The notes below the pieces were generated by a model, which was not told the DNA's origin, ran no database searches, and worked only from the letters and a program-made list of their open reading frames with translations. Position numbers and translations under genes: made by a program. Source: Portulaca oleracea (Eukaryota; Streptophyta; Magnoliopsida; Caryophyllales; Portulacaceae). Taken from it: a DNA stretch of 64,000 bases. The stretch is taken from assembly GCA_029582165.1 (NCBI GenBank), contig CM055875.1, positions 627,501 through 691,500 on the forward strand, written 5' to 3'. Shown in pieces: positions 13,301-28,300 of the stretch (position 1 is the first letter of the stretch; each line of letters begins with the position of its first letter).

Positions 13301-16300
13301 AGTAGAACCAATTAAGAATATACAAGGGTGTAATTGTTCAGATCATAAGCTAAGTTGTTGGAATTAAGTCATATGCTTAGTCTTATTAATATTAATTTTT
13401 TTTCTCTAGTCATGCTATATAGCTCTCGAAACACTCCTTAATGACAAACTTCAATAGTTTTATTCACTCATCACATTGGTGTTAGTTCTCATCCTTTATG
13501 TTAGAACCTCTAAAGGTCCTTGGTAGACCCAGGCGCAAGGACCTTGGCAGACCCAAACTCAAGGACCTCAGCGACTGGAACGGTTTTGAGTGAAAGTCAA
13601 AATTATAATATTATTGGCATATAACCTAATTATTTTAGAGTGATACTTTCTACTTGTTTTAGCTGATGTGATACCTCCTTACATAATATCTAAATCCAAT
13701 ATCTAAATCCAATATTATGCTTGCTAATTTTTGTCATATCTCTCTTGAAGGGTATCCAACTATTTAATGAAGTCTTGGTTGCTGTAATGCTAGCAAGTAT
13801 CACGTGGCCCCTAGCTTCCAACAAGAAATTAATGAGAAACTTATTTTGTGAAGATCTCAAACGACATCTTGCCAATTGAAAGCTCCTTCTAAAGCTTTAC
13901 AAAGTTCGACATTCACCTCACCTTTTGGGTATAAAAAGAGGATGAAGATAGAGAAGAAAAATGAGGGAAACATTATACTCCATAAAAGAGATTAATTGTA
14001 ATTTCATATCCATTAGCCTCTTGTATTATAAGGTCATCGGTTTGAAAATATACTTATGTAATGGGACTTATATCAAGTGAGTTGGGAACTCACTTGGGTA
14101 GCTAAGTGTTGTTAAAGCTTACTGAGTAGTAGATCAAAGTTATTGCATTAATTGAGTTGTAGATCAAGGGGAATGTGTCTCCTTGATTGAGTCTTTTGTA
14201 AGCTTGCCTTGGCGGTACTCAAGAGAGTTGAAGTGGTTCAATATCCTAAGTGAAAAAAAAGCTTAGGTGCGGCGACGTAACTCTGTTTGGAAGGGTGAAC
14301 ATCGGCTAATTTCATATGTATTATCTTCTTTAATTTTCATCATTTACATTTCGAGTTTATACCTTAATTATCCTTGGAGATGCCAAGGACCTTGACTGAA
14401 TTGTGTGTTAAGTTTTGTAGCCTTGACCCAATTCCAGCCAACCACATCAATCAACCCCCTTCTACAGTTCTTTCACTTTATGTCATCTTTACTTTAGTGC
14501 TTGTAAACTATGCGCCTAAATGCAGTGAATAATTCATCTGTCTCAAAATGTGACATTTCTTAAACCCCCTATTTATATACCAATCTTTTAAAAAAAAAAG
14601 TAACAAAAACCTCTATTTAAGAGAAGTTGTCCAATATAGTTAGACTTACTACTTTATGAATCATAGATCATGAGTATTCATTGAACAAATATACACTAGT
14701 AAATTAACAAAATTACCAAGAAAATCGAATGTAGTATATGATCCCCAATATGTTTTGCAAGCATGGCAAAAATACTCCCATAACAGTTCCCAATTTGACA
14801 CCAGAGACCTGCATAATTGTCTAAAGTAGCACAAATTAAGGCATATTAAAAATTCTTCACTATTTAAACAAATATATATCAATGCACAACAACAATAAAC
14901 ACCCACATGAATCACATTTGAAGGCAGCATGGGGAATCAAAACATGAACAAAAAAGTTATTCAAAAATTGCGGAATGTATTTTAAAAACATGATAGAAAT
15001 TTAGCCTTATAAAAATAGGAATAAATCCTAAGTTAGGAACACACTCACTCACCATCAATCAAATACTATTCACTAATACGATACAATTATGTATTGAAGC
15101 ACGATAAACACTGATAAATATATTTGCCATAATCATAGTCTTAAAAGGTCGACACAAAAGACATTATGGCACCTACTATTCATGAACATATTCGTTTAGA
15201 CACAATGAATGAAGCACAAATTATATTAACCTCATATACGAATATTAGGTTCACCAACTTTTAGCTTTATGGTCGAACCCTCTTATAATACGATGCTGAA
15301 GACCCGAAATCATTTATGAAATCACGATTAACGTATTAATATGTTGCAAAAGCTAAGATTTAAGATAGAAATGATTGATATTGGTTCTATTGTGTTCTTG
15401 GTTAGATTCCAGAGTTATCGAGATCTAGAATATGAACTAATTGGTGGACCATAGCTCATCTTTCACCATTGACTCATGCTAGCTACCTCACTTGTTTTAG
15501 AATTTTCGACCATGTTCGTAGGGTATCAGGTTTGGTAGTGATCATACACCCGACATGTGAAGCATTTTCTACCTTGGATCTTCAGAAGATATTTCGCACT
15601 TTCCTAATGAGCTCGGGAAGTTAGTTTAGGTAGCTTGGAAGTTGAGCTTCCCTTGGATTAAGTCGTAATCCAAGAGTGAGTACTTCTCTTCATAGAAAGC
15701 CTTGAAGTAACCTTCTTCTCCGTTCTCTTACCTAGAGAACCACTAGGTCGATAATAATCAAAATACCTCATATAACCACCATGGTGAGTTCTAGGAGAAT
15801 GAGTTGAAATACCACAATCCCTCTTTCAAGAATTCTAGTTGCGAAGGGGTCATGGCGCAGAGCAAATCACCCACTTGAAGTTGCACTTCTCGTACTTTCT
15901 CTTCGAAACGTTGAAGATTTTTCTCAAAGGTTGGTTTGGGTTAGGGAATAAGAAAAGAGGAAAATCAAGTTTTCCCAAGCGAGATGACATGGAGGCCGTT
16001 TGTAGAGCTTGGTTTTCTTGTGGGGTGTATAATTTGATTGGATGGAGGTTTGGGCTCTTTGTAGCTAGAAAAGTTTGAGGAGGCTTTTTGCGAGGCTAAT
16101 TTTGTGGACCAAAATGGGGTGTAACCGACAAGGGGGAATGCACAACGAAGAAGAAGCCCGAATGGAGTTCACAACCACCAACAATTCAAGTTCAATACAA
16201 CACAACATACACTACCTCCAACCTTTCAACACAATCAAGAAAACAACAACACCCAACAACAATGGATGAACGCAGGGTATGGGGGTACCCAAATTACTCA

Positions 16301-19300
16301 TTAACATCAAGAACACCAAGAACAACAATAAATCACCATCAAACAACAATTTGCAAATCCGGGCACAAACAAGAGATCTCTAACAAAACTATGAGTTTTT
16401 TTGCCTAGCTTTGATACCGAATGAAGGATATGGGGACCTAGGTTCACACAAATTCATGTGGATGATCGAAATCCATCATAGAATTCATATACAAGAACAA
16501 CTATTTTTAGGGTTTTAGGATTTTTGTGGATGAACAAGAATTGAAACAAGAATCGAAAGGATATGGACAATTCGAGTAAAACTCACCCAATTGAACTAAG
16601 GTGTTGAATCACTTGCTCAAGGATCTTCCACAAGAAAACAGTCTTGAGTCACCCAAGAAATCTCAGCAACGAGAGGAGGAGGAACACACACTCACAAAGA
16701 AAGAGAGTAAGCAATTCCACTAAAGGATTATTATTCATTAAATTAAGGTTTGAAAACCCTTAATTACAATGTCCCAAGTGGAGAATATTTTGGAGGCTAA
16801 ACCTATGAGCTTCAAAAACTATCCCTAGTTAAGGGGATACAAAGGGAATTAAAAAAAAGGAGGGAAACAAAAAGGGGGAAATTTGGACATAAAACCCGAC
16901 ATTCCTAGAATCATTGTGGCGCGACAAGGATATGCGTAATTTTAAAATGAAAATGAATTAACACAATATTAACAGAAAAAAGAGTTTTGATTTACAAATG
17001 AACATAACAAAGTACAAAGTAGGAAAAGAAAACTATAAGCATAGTTTTAAAATGAAGAAAACCAAAACATATAACATGGGGTGTCAAACATAGGTTTACA
17101 CATATTGAAGCTCCCGCGTGTCAAACAAAAAGGGTCATTGGAAAACAACATGTTTTGAAGTAAAATATATGCAATAATTTTAGTAACCCCCTCTAAATCT
17201 ATGCCTACCCCTCTATTCTAGAAATCGTTATGGATATGCTCAAGGATTTCTTATTTCGAGCTAGAAATTCGTAAACAAGTGAAAAGTTATTTGTCCTAAA
17301 GTACATCATAAATATATAAAAGTTTTAATATGATAAGTGAGAACTCATATTACCATTTCTTTTAGGTACTTAAATACCTAAGAGAGCACGAAACACCTAG
17401 AAAACCTTACTATAAGGTGTTATCAGAGATTCTATGTTGACTTAACGCAAAACTTGCTACAGGAAAACTAAATTCATCAACTTAGCTATTTGATGTACTT
17501 TGGTTGATTTTGTACTATTTGTTCTTCTTATTTATTGTATGCAAATAGTCTTTCTGCTCAATAAGGCATCAATGAACTATAAATATCTATTAGAACATAT
17601 CTATGGAATAAATTAAAACAAAAAAAAAATTAAGCCTAAAGTACTTAGGATATCACCTATCCAAGTGCTTCTGATTCATGCTTCTGTAAGCGGTTTCGAC
17701 ATTCTAATCTTCCTCCAAAATGGAAGTCCTTTTTTGTAGTAATAAGCTCATGAAGTACTTCCCACGGGGGAGAGTAGACGAAAGAGAGAGTTTACTAATG
17801 AAGCATTGTGCTCCTGTGGGTGGAATTCGGAGACATGTTCATACTTGTTCATATTTTGACCGCTGGCGATGAAACTATAGGCAGACTCAAGACTGGGCAT
17901 TATTTCAACCACAAATACAAACATAGCTTTTATTCAGTGGATCGAAAACTAGGTATCAATCTTGACTTCGAAGGAGAAACAAAAAGACTTTTTGTTTGTT
18001 TGGTTTGTTTTAGTGCTGTAGGAAATCTGGAAATGCAGAAATAGGATAATTTTCAAGAAGTTATTCCTTCAAAGGAGCTTTTTAGTAAGTTCCTCCAAGA
18101 GACTGAGGAAGAAGCAATCATGTGAATCCATAAACAGTCTGTTCCTAATCACCTAAAGGACAAATTATGAGGAATCTTTGGTATTCCTTATTGACCACTT
18201 AAAGGACTTGGATTATTGAAGAGTTGGAGTAGCATGGTTTTAAAGGAGGACCACATAGTCCACAAGTTTATGGCCTCTAAAATAAAGGTGGAGTCTATGG
18301 CCCATTCGGAGATGTACACCCTCTTTTTGGCTCTGTCAAAAGCAGAAGCTCATCGTCTGCCTTATCATCAACATTCTAACATAATAATAAAGTTTTTAGA
18401 GAACCCTGAAGAAGCTACAGTAGAGCGCAAAACCATAGCAGTTTGATGCAAAGGTATTATTCAACACATTCCTGTGGGGAATATCTCAGACATTCGCAAA
18501 GGAAGAATAAGTCCAGTGCAGAGGGTAATGAAATAAGTGAATAATGCTATGGACTGTGAAAGGGAACTCATATTTCAAGTATTTTCTTTGCTTTGTGTTT
18601 ACTAACAAGTTACATGATTGCTAGTTATGAGATTTTGTTTATTGTGATCTCCGTTAGAAGAAAGAAAAAGTATCTAGGGATAGAGACTTTGAGATTATGA
18701 CAGCTACTATAGATGTGGGAGGACAAAAAATAACTAGGGGAAAAGAGGCAACCATGACTATGCTACATATTAAATTATTTGTGTCACTCTATCCTCTTCA
18801 TTTCTTCGTCTACCGTAATTTATGTGTTTGTCAAATCTTAAACATTTAGACAACAAATTTGCAACACAGAAAATAATATATTATCAAGAAATACTATCAT
18901 TAGATTCATAACGGTCTATCTATAAGATTATAATGTTGCAAAATTAAGGCTAGACATGTTCAAAGGTCGGATAGAGTCTTAAGTCAGTTCATTCGGGTCA
19001 GAAGTATTTGACCCCTCACCCCTGACCCGACATCCAGTCAGGTCACCCTTGACCTAAACCGTAACCGATTGGGTCACAAGTTGGATTAATAGGTCATCTT
19101 TCCCAAAAACCTAAATATTTTTCAATATATGATATTTTTTTATATTAGATTCGTTCAAAGGTCGGGTTGGTTCTCGAGTTGAGTTGGATCGAGCCTTACA
19201 AATTGTAGTTTATCATAATGTTTTCTTAATGAAATATAGACCCTAACTGGGCTTAGGGCTACAAAACATTGGAGTCGGGTTGGCTCAATTCGACCTTAAC

Positions 19301-22300
19301 AAAGCTTGACCCTGACCTGCAAAATTTAGTGTCGGGTCAAGCGGGTCATCGGCCCAGCGATCAATTCTAATTAGACCATGAAACATCTAATAAGTCAGAG
19401 ATACTAAGAGTATAATATAATCTTCATACACCTTTAATCACATAATAAATGATTTTCACAAGTGTATCTTTTTTTGATAGAATAAATCATGTATAACTTA
19501 TTACTCTTAAAACCTAGTAAATATCTATCTCATTATTCCTCTCCCTTGTTCACCTTTTCTTCAAGGAGAATCTGTGTATTTTTTAAAAATTTGTCAGGAG
19601 AGTAACCCACATTTTGTTGAAACTTTTTTCAGCTGCCATATTAATAAAGTATATTCGCAAGTACCACAAAAGTTAAGATAATAATTAAAGTTGAATAATT
19701 CTAGAGATTGGACCATTGTTCCAGTCACTTAATCATGGTTCGCTTTGGTAGCTAGCAAATATCTGCCAAAGCGAACCATGATTAAGTGACTGGAACAATG
19801 GTCCAATCTCTAATATGAATAACCTAACCATGATATGAATAAGAGAGGTGTATTACAACTTTAATATTAATTTTAACCTTAGTCCTGAAGTTTGGCGCTA
19901 ATCAGGAGATACACTCAAACATGGGAAGAAAAAGAAAAATAGTACACGAACCTTTTTTTCAACCTACAAGCTTTAAGGTCCTTTTTTATTCAACCCATAA
20001 ACATTGGTCCAAAAAATAAGGGTTTTTAGACATCAATAATACCAACTTTGGGGGTATTGGAGACTAATAATACAAACTATTTTCTTGGACACTAGTAGTA
20101 TCAACTATCGACCTATTTTCCTCCAACAGTACACCGCCGAGTTGTTATGGTTTTAACTCATCGGAAAGATGACATTACTCCATAATATGTGACGTGGAAG
20201 GCAGGTTAGTGTCCACGTCAACATTTTCTACACAAGCTCCATCTTCCACGTCATACATTATGGAGTCATGTCATCTTTCCGATGAGTTAAAACCATAATA
20301 ACTCGGCGGTGTACTATTGGAAGAAAATAGTTCGATAGTTGATACTACTAGTGTCCAAGAAAATAGTTTGTATTATTAGCCTCCAATACCCCCAAACTTG
20401 GTATTATTGACATCCAATAATCCAAAAAATAAATAATAAAACCAAGGGTTCAAAAATTAAATTACTATATGCTTCAGGGTCCAAAATGCAAACAACCTTG
20501 CGTTGAATTCATCAAATTTCTGGATGATATAAAATGTAGAAAAGCATATCACACCTTAATATTAAGGGAGAGGGAGTAAAATGGTTTCCCAATCGAGCAG
20601 GAACTGTAATAGAACATATCTAAAGTGTCTAATGTGTGATAAGTTTCTGTGTTGGACTTAGACCACTTGCAAAGTGCTGGAGAAAGGCAATCCATGTTGA
20701 ATATGCTTAGTTTTAGTGCTGGAGAAAAATCCATCTTCAATCTTTCTATTCTTCCCCAACTTCAAATTCTTAAACATCACATTCATTAATCACCCACATG
20801 ATCAACAAATAAGAGATGACAAGATAAGAGGACATAGAAAATAGTGATGTTTGAGATTGTTTTGAGAGGATATGAGCAATTTTCATGAGTTTAGAGAGTT
20901 GCGACAATAGTTGTTAAACTCCCGATGTGGATCTATGATCCTACATCTCTACCATAAAAAACGCGTCAATCAATCCCACTCCCATTAGGTTGTTAAAGTT
21001 GCTAGGATCTTACAATATTAGTTTTCTTTGAATGTTACGCGTCAGAATCACTATACAATTCTACAATCCTATTACCCAATCCATAATCGTAAATGAATTA
21101 TATTTGATAATTTTTCAACAGTATCAAGTTTAAAATTTAATTATAATCATATGAATTTGTGTTAATATTGTGAAACATGTTCTGCTATTTGTATATTGTA
21201 TTAGAACCTTACAATGCTCGCCCGATTCTAACTTTTCCTCATTGAAGCTAATTAGAATCTGGATTTTAACAACCTTGGTTTTGAGAGATTAAATTGCTCG
21301 AGATTCCATAGTATCAATGAAAGGAAACAGTTAAAATGAGGAATAAATTAATCATAACAATTAGTTTTAACACAAGAGTGGTTAGTGATCACAATAATGA
21401 TCAAGTCTTCAGAACTGTTCACCATCAATTGTTAACCTGAAGTGTGACGTAGTTCCAAATATATTCTAAAACCATTTCAGAAAATGTGGGTCACCCACTA
21501 GTAGTTTTTTTATATTCCTTTTTGTGAAAATAAAATTTAATGTCCTATTTTCTTTTTAGAGATACTAGCTTTAAGGATTTGTAACCCTTTCTGGAGCTCA
21601 TATGAATAACCATGAACTAAATCAGTCATCTAATTTATGAGAAGATAGTACATACCTTTGGACGTTGTAGAGCAATAGACACATCCTCTCCATCTCTAGG
21701 ATTAGAAGGGGCAGGAGCTTGCTCGGCAGTCATACTACAACATGAAGTATATCATAACACAAATTAATAAACATTTCCAACAAAATACTATAAATGATTA
21801 ATCAAAAGGGAAATTGAAATTAAATAAACCAACCTTTGGGGGTGTTTTGATATAACAAACTAACCTTGAACATTAATATTAGACAAACTGACCTTAATAT
21901 GTTGTTTTTTCCAGCAAACCACCACCGAGCCAAACTCGTCGGAAGTGTGACGTGGCGGTGGCGAAAGCTTACATTGAGGGTGTTTTAGCCAAAAAATGGA
22001 ACATCAATATTAGTCACTAAGAGAAGCTTTCGTCAGTAAGCTTCTGCCACCGCCATGTCACACTTCCGACGAGTTTGGCTCGGTGGTGGTTTGCTGGAAA
22101 AAACAACATATTAAGGTCAGTTTGTCTAATATTAATGTTCAAGGTTAGTTTGTTATATCAAAACACCCCCAAAAGTTGGTTTATTTAATTCCAATTTCCC
22201 TATTCAGAAAGCTAAACTTACTCATATTTTCACAAACTTTTCTCTGGGAGAGAGGTAGGTTTATATACAAATTTCAAATAAGATATAAAGTTATATCATT

Positions 22301-25300
22301 AAGAATACCATAGGTCAATTAAAGTACTTGCCTTCTGTTTGATTACTTATAAATAACCTGAAAATATTTTCTTATCCATCTGCTATGGGAAGTTTTTCTC
22401 GCCCTCAATTCACTTTTTGGTCCTTACTCTTATTTGTCTCATATCATACCAATAAAATGATTTTGGCACGTCACATTTTTCATCCAATTTTCTCACAATT
22501 TTGAAAGAATCAAAGAAAATTATAAAGTCAAATCCTAACTTTCATACTTGTTAGAATTAAATTAGTGTAAATATAGATCTAATATAAATAGAAGCTTATG
22601 ATTCAATTACAGATGTAGAGATTGAGATCAGTAATAATAACGCGAAGGCGATGAAGAAATCATTTTTCGATGGAAGGAAAAAAACAATGAAAGGAAATTA
22701 AAAATCAATTACAATAAAAATAGGTTACAAAACGACCCCTAACGGACATAATCCTACAAGACTGAAAATGAATGACCTCAAGTGGCATTAAAGCACATAT
22801 ATTTAACGAGAATACAATATCATGACAAAACTATCAAAGTATAAAAAAAAAAAATTAGAATAGAAGGAATATTTTATACTAATACCAAAAGGCATATAGT
22901 TTTGTCATACCAAACTAAATTAAGCACCTTTATATAATATAGGAAACCCAAGAAACCATGCAAAGATCTTCTGGTTAAAGTTAATATCTTAGAGTCCAAG
23001 TAGTATTAATTTGATAGGAAACAACATACATATATCCAATTCCTAATTTTGAATGAAATTGAGACTTTGTCCAAGAAATTCCCCCATAGATAAAATTTCA
23101 TGGTGATGGGTCATCACCATAAGAACCTTGAAGAAGCCTAGGTTGAAATAACAACAAACAATTGATCTTCAATAAGAAAATGTCTCAAAATAGGCACGTG
23201 ATTGAACCAGCTGTAAAGAAATGTAGCGTGGATTTGGTTGGATATGAATATGATTGAAGATGTTTCCATAGGACATGAATCTGAAAAGCCTTGAGATATG
23301 AGGAGAAATGCATTCAAACTGACTTGATTGATTGTAGAATACAACAAGTGTATATATAGTACATAGATTATAGGAGCAATCAAGAATGCATATTAGCTAA
23401 CCACTTAACAACTTATAACAGAATGCTAACAGATTCCTAACTTACTAACAACCTCAACAGCAACTTAGTCTACATCCCCCCCTCAAGGTGGGATTGGTGG
23501 AGAAGCAACCAAGCCAAGCCTTGAAGCTAGATATTGATGTTGAGCTTCTCCAAGAGGTTTTGTCAGGATATCTGCTATCTGTTCTTGAGAGCTAATGTGA
23601 TGTGTCTGAATAAGCCCTTCAGTGATTTTGTCCCGTGTGTAGTGACAATCAATATTCAAGTGCTTTGTATGTTCATGAAATACAGGATTTGCGGCAATGT
23701 GAAGAGCTGCTTTGTTGTCACAAAAAAAGGAAATGGGTAAAGGACATTGAATGTGAAAGTCTTCAAGAAGATGAACAATCCATTCAAGCTCAGACACTGT
23801 TGCTGACATGCTCCTATACTCAGCCTCAGCAGAAGACTTAGCCACTGTCTTCTGCTTCTTTGTCTTTCAGGAGATCAAAGATGACCCAAAGAAGATACAA
23901 AACCCTATTAGAGATCTGGCAGAAAATTTGCAAGCTCCCCAATTTGCATCACAAAACGCCTTTATCTCCATTTTGCTGTTCTTGGGATAAAATAGGCCTG
24001 TATCAATTGTCCCTTTGAGATATTGTAGGACATGAAGTGCAGCATCAAAATGTGGCTTTCTTGGTGACTGTAAGAACTGACTAAGATGCTGGACTGCATG
24101 AGATATGTCAGGCCTGGTTAGATTCAAATAAAGCAATTTGCCAATAAGTCTTCTATACACCCAAGGATCCTCCAAAACTTCCCCATCATCAGTAGACAAC
24201 TTGAGCCCTTTTGGTAGAGGAAAAGGTGCTGGTTTTGTTGCTGTTAAACCAGCATCAGACAAAATGTCTAAGATATATTTGCGCTAATTTAAGAGAGTGC
24301 CATAAGGAGAACGAGTAATCTCAACACCCAAAAAATATCTTGCTAGGCCAAGATCCTTTATAGTGAAAGCTGAATGTAGATCCTGTTTTAATGAAGCAAT
24401 GGATGTTGAATCATTTCCTGTGATCAATAAATCATCAACATACACAAGAACATGAACAACTTTGTCAGCTTTCACTTTAGTAAACAAAGAGTAGTCAGCT
24501 TTGGATTGCCGAAATCCTTTCCCAACCAGAAACTTAGTCAGCTCAATGTTCCACTGTCGAGAGGCCTGCTTAAGCCCATATAGTGATCTTTGTAATTTGC
24601 AAACCTGACCATCTTTAGCACCTTGGTACCCCTGAGGAGGAACCATATATACTTCTTCATCAATGAACCCATGTAAGAATGCATTGTGAATGTCCAATTG
24701 ATGAAGATCCCATGCCTGCATAGTAGCTAAAGCAATAAACAACCTCACAGTAGTCAGCTTAGCTACAGGAGAAAAGGTGTGCTTGTAATCTTTGTCTCGG
24801 ACTTGCTCAAATCCCCTAATCACAAGCCTAGCTTTGTGCCTTTCAACAGAACCATCAGGTTTGTATTTGGTTCTAAAAACCCATTTAGAAGTTAAGGCTT
24901 TCTTCCCAGCTGGTAATTCAGTAAGAGACCAAGTGTGATTCTGTTCAAGAGCAAGCAGTTCTTGATTCATAGCTTGCACCCAATCAGGATGTAGCTTAGC
25001 TTGATCATATGTGTTTGGTTCTGGATGTTGCAAGACATTAGCAAGAGAGACCATATAGGGATGAGAAAGATGAGCAAGATTGGCATGGGAAAAAAAAGAG
25101 GGTGAATGAGATTGAGAATTGATTGTCTGGTTTTGATATGGATGAGGTGCTGCTGTAGTTTTAGATTTAGATGGACAAATAAAGTCTTTTAGCCAAGTTG
25201 GAGCAATTTTTTGTCTAGATGATCTTCTGACATTAATATTTGAAATAGTAGGTATGCTGGGAGAGGTAGTAGGTAAAGGAGATTGAGTGTGAGTATTAGA

Positions 25301-28300
25301 AGATTGAGATGGTGACACAGAATGTTGATTATTTGAAATCTGATTCGTGAAAGAGTTTGTAGAGGAATCAATTGAGGGAGAACCTGGAGATATATTTGAA
25401 AAAGAATCCTGAGCAATGTCAGGAGAATCAGTATGAATGTGAGATGTGTTTTGAGTGTAGAAGGAAAAGGATCAGAATAGTTGTAGAAATGAAAATCAGA
25501 AGAAAGAAGGGGTAGAGCAGAAGGCTCAGAATGAGTAAGTTGCATAGGAATATGAGGAGTGCTCTTCTTGAAAGGAAATTCATTTTCATAAAAAATAATA
25601 TCTCTACTATGAAAGATTTTGTTGGTATCCAAATTAAGTAATTTGTACCCTTTAAATCCAAAAGTGTAACCTAAAAGAACACATTTTTGAGCTCTAGGAG
25701 CAAATTTATCACAAATCCCTATGGTTTTTGCATAACAAAAACATTCCAATGACTCTTAAATCCTCATACCTTGGAGGTTTGTTAAAAAGTTTTTCAAAGG
25801 GGGATTTCCAATCAAGATTTTCCATTGGAAGTAAGTTTATTAAATGTGCAGCAGCTAAAATACATTCTCCCCAAAAGTGTTTTGGAAAATTTGCATGAAA
25901 TCGGATTGCCCTTGCAGTTTCAAGTAAATGCCTATGCTTTCTTTCAGCTATTCCATTTTGTTGTGGAGTTTTGACAATAGAACGTTGATGAAGAATTCCT
26001 TTGCTGTCAAAATAATCTTTGCAAATTTCATTAATAAATTCTGTTCCATTGTCACTTCTAATCATTTTGACAGTAGTATTAAATTGTGTTTGAATCATGT
26101 TGCAAAATTGAATCACAGCATACTTAGCTTGAACTTTGGATTGTAATAACTGTGTCCATGTCATCCTAGTGAAATCATCGACAATGGTAAGAAAATAATG
26201 AGCACCAGAAATGTTTGCAACTTTATATGGACCCCATAAATCCATATGAACAAGCTGAAAGGGGAAGGTTGAATGAATGCTGCTTTTATTGAAAGGATGT
26301 CTGTGCATTTTAGCAATTACACAAACTTGACGAGAAAAATCAGCATTGAGATGTTCCTTACACCAAGGTATATGCTGTAATTTTTACAGAGAGGTATGTC
26401 CCAGCCTTGCATGTATTATATCATGGCTAGGAATTTTACAAGAAGAATGAAGAGAGATATTGACTGCTGAAAGTTTATTAATGTGAGAAGAAGAAGAAAT
26501 AGTTCCAACTTGATGCTTGATCTTATATAGTCCATCAAATTTGTGTGCCACAGCAAGCACTTGTTTAGTTGTAATGTCCTGTATGTAGCATAGATCAGGA
26601 TAGAAAATGGCAAACAAATTGAGATCGGTTAAAAGTTTAGCAACTGATAGAAGACTAAACTGAAATTCAGGAACATACAGGACATTTTTAAGAGTTATAT
26701 TGGAATTGATATAAACATGACCTGCTTGAGTAACAGTTTTTGTTGTGCCATCAGGTAGAGTGATGGATACAGGTTTATTCAGGGTAAAAATAGGAGAAAT
26801 CAGGCTTGAATCATGAGTCATATGGTCAGATGCTCCAGTGTCAACAATCCAAGAACCAGAAAATTTGTTGATCATAGCACAGCACACACTAAATTGAGTA
26901 TAAGCAGAATAAGGCATACCTGCAAGATGAGCAAAACCCTGATTGGGACTCTCACTAAATTGATTCTTCATCACCTTCACAACTTCTTGTGCGAGGGCTT
27001 GCAGATCAATTTGACCAGCCCCAACAGAACTCTTAGCCACAACCCCATTATCAAGAGGAGTTTCTTGATTCATTGAAGAATCTTGTGTAAACACATGTGC
27101 AACAACTTTGTTTTTCCCTTTATACCAATCTGGAAAACCATGTAAGAGAAAACATTGATCAACAGTGTGGCCATTTCTTTGACAATGTGTGCAGATTTTC
27201 CTTGCTTGTTGCTGCTGTTCTTCTTTGGATCTCTCTTGTTCTTGTTGTATTGGTTTGATCCTCCATTACCCCTAGCCATCAATCCAGCAGATTGATCATG
27301 ATCCTGATCCCCTGAGACTTTAGCCACAACAGCAATCTCCTTTCCAGTAGATACTCCACCAGTCACTTTCCTTTGTTGTTCTATTCTTTCAATCATTTGA
27401 CAAGCCTTGCTCACAGTAGGGAGGGGATCCATAAGAAGAATCTGCCCTCTTATTGCATCGTAACTTTCATCAAGATGAAGCAAAAACTGCATCAGCTTCT
27501 GCCTTTGATCAAGCTCAATGGTTTTCTTGATGGTGATGCAGTTAGGATGAGCTGGTTGACATTCACACAAAGGAATGTCACTTAGATCAGTCATCTCATC
27601 CCAAAGCTGTTTCAACTTGGTGTAATATACTGCAACCCTATTGTTTCCTTGATACAAATCAGCTATTTCTCCTTGAACCTTGAACAACAAAGGCCCGTTG
27701 CTTTGTCCAAACCTCTCAACAAGTTGAGACCAAAAATCTCGAGCAGAGCTAACATAGAGAAAAGTTCCTGAAAGGTTAGGATCAATGGAATTCAGCAGCG
27801 AACTGACCACCATACTGTCACACCTCATCCACTGCTCATAATTGGAATTAGTAGATGCAGGTTTGACACACTTCCCATCTATGAACCCCAACTTCACCTT
27901 GGTTCGAAGAGAAATCTGTGCTGCTCGACTCCATTGATGGAAATTGGTACCATCCATTTTGACATTTGTCAAACTCATACCAGGATGATCAGAAGGATGA
28001 AGGTAAAGAGGATCTGTGTTGTAGTTTTCATTGGGAATAGCCATATTCGAATGCAAGCTCAAGATAGATTCTGATCAGTGTGATCAGAGACTGATTGTAA
28101 GAAACAATCAGAAGAAAGCTTCAGGAAAGAAAAATCCTAAGCTCTAATACAATGAAAAGCCTTGAGATATGAGGAGAAATGCATTCAAACTGACTTGATT
28201 GATTGTAGAATACAACAAGGGTATATATAGTACATAGATTATAGGAGCAATCAAGAATGCATATTAGCTAACCACTTAACAACTTATAACAGAATGCTAA

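Larger units (their letters stand above)
19660..20498. mobile_element. Foldback MITE family B, copy 1 (left arm truncated)
   Basis: The right arm, from about gagaggtgtattacaacttt (19834) through cctgaagtttggcgctaatc, gggaagaaaaagaaaaatag and ttcaacccataaac to ggtccaaaatgcaaacaacc (about 20498), matches the right arm of the complete copy at 29677-30853. Only a stub of the left arm remains (ttaaagttgaataattct). The centre holds the hairpin 19703-19811. A second foldback element (20020-20420) is nested in the right arm. Confidence 0.65.

Noticed and set aside
15839..16269. Two adjacent plus-strand frames as a gene
   Set aside because: No family signature, low-complexity CAA-rich content, and no splice or promoter context.
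23534..27585. Plus-strand open frames across the copia element
   Set aside because: They are antisense shadows of the gag-pol coding strand.
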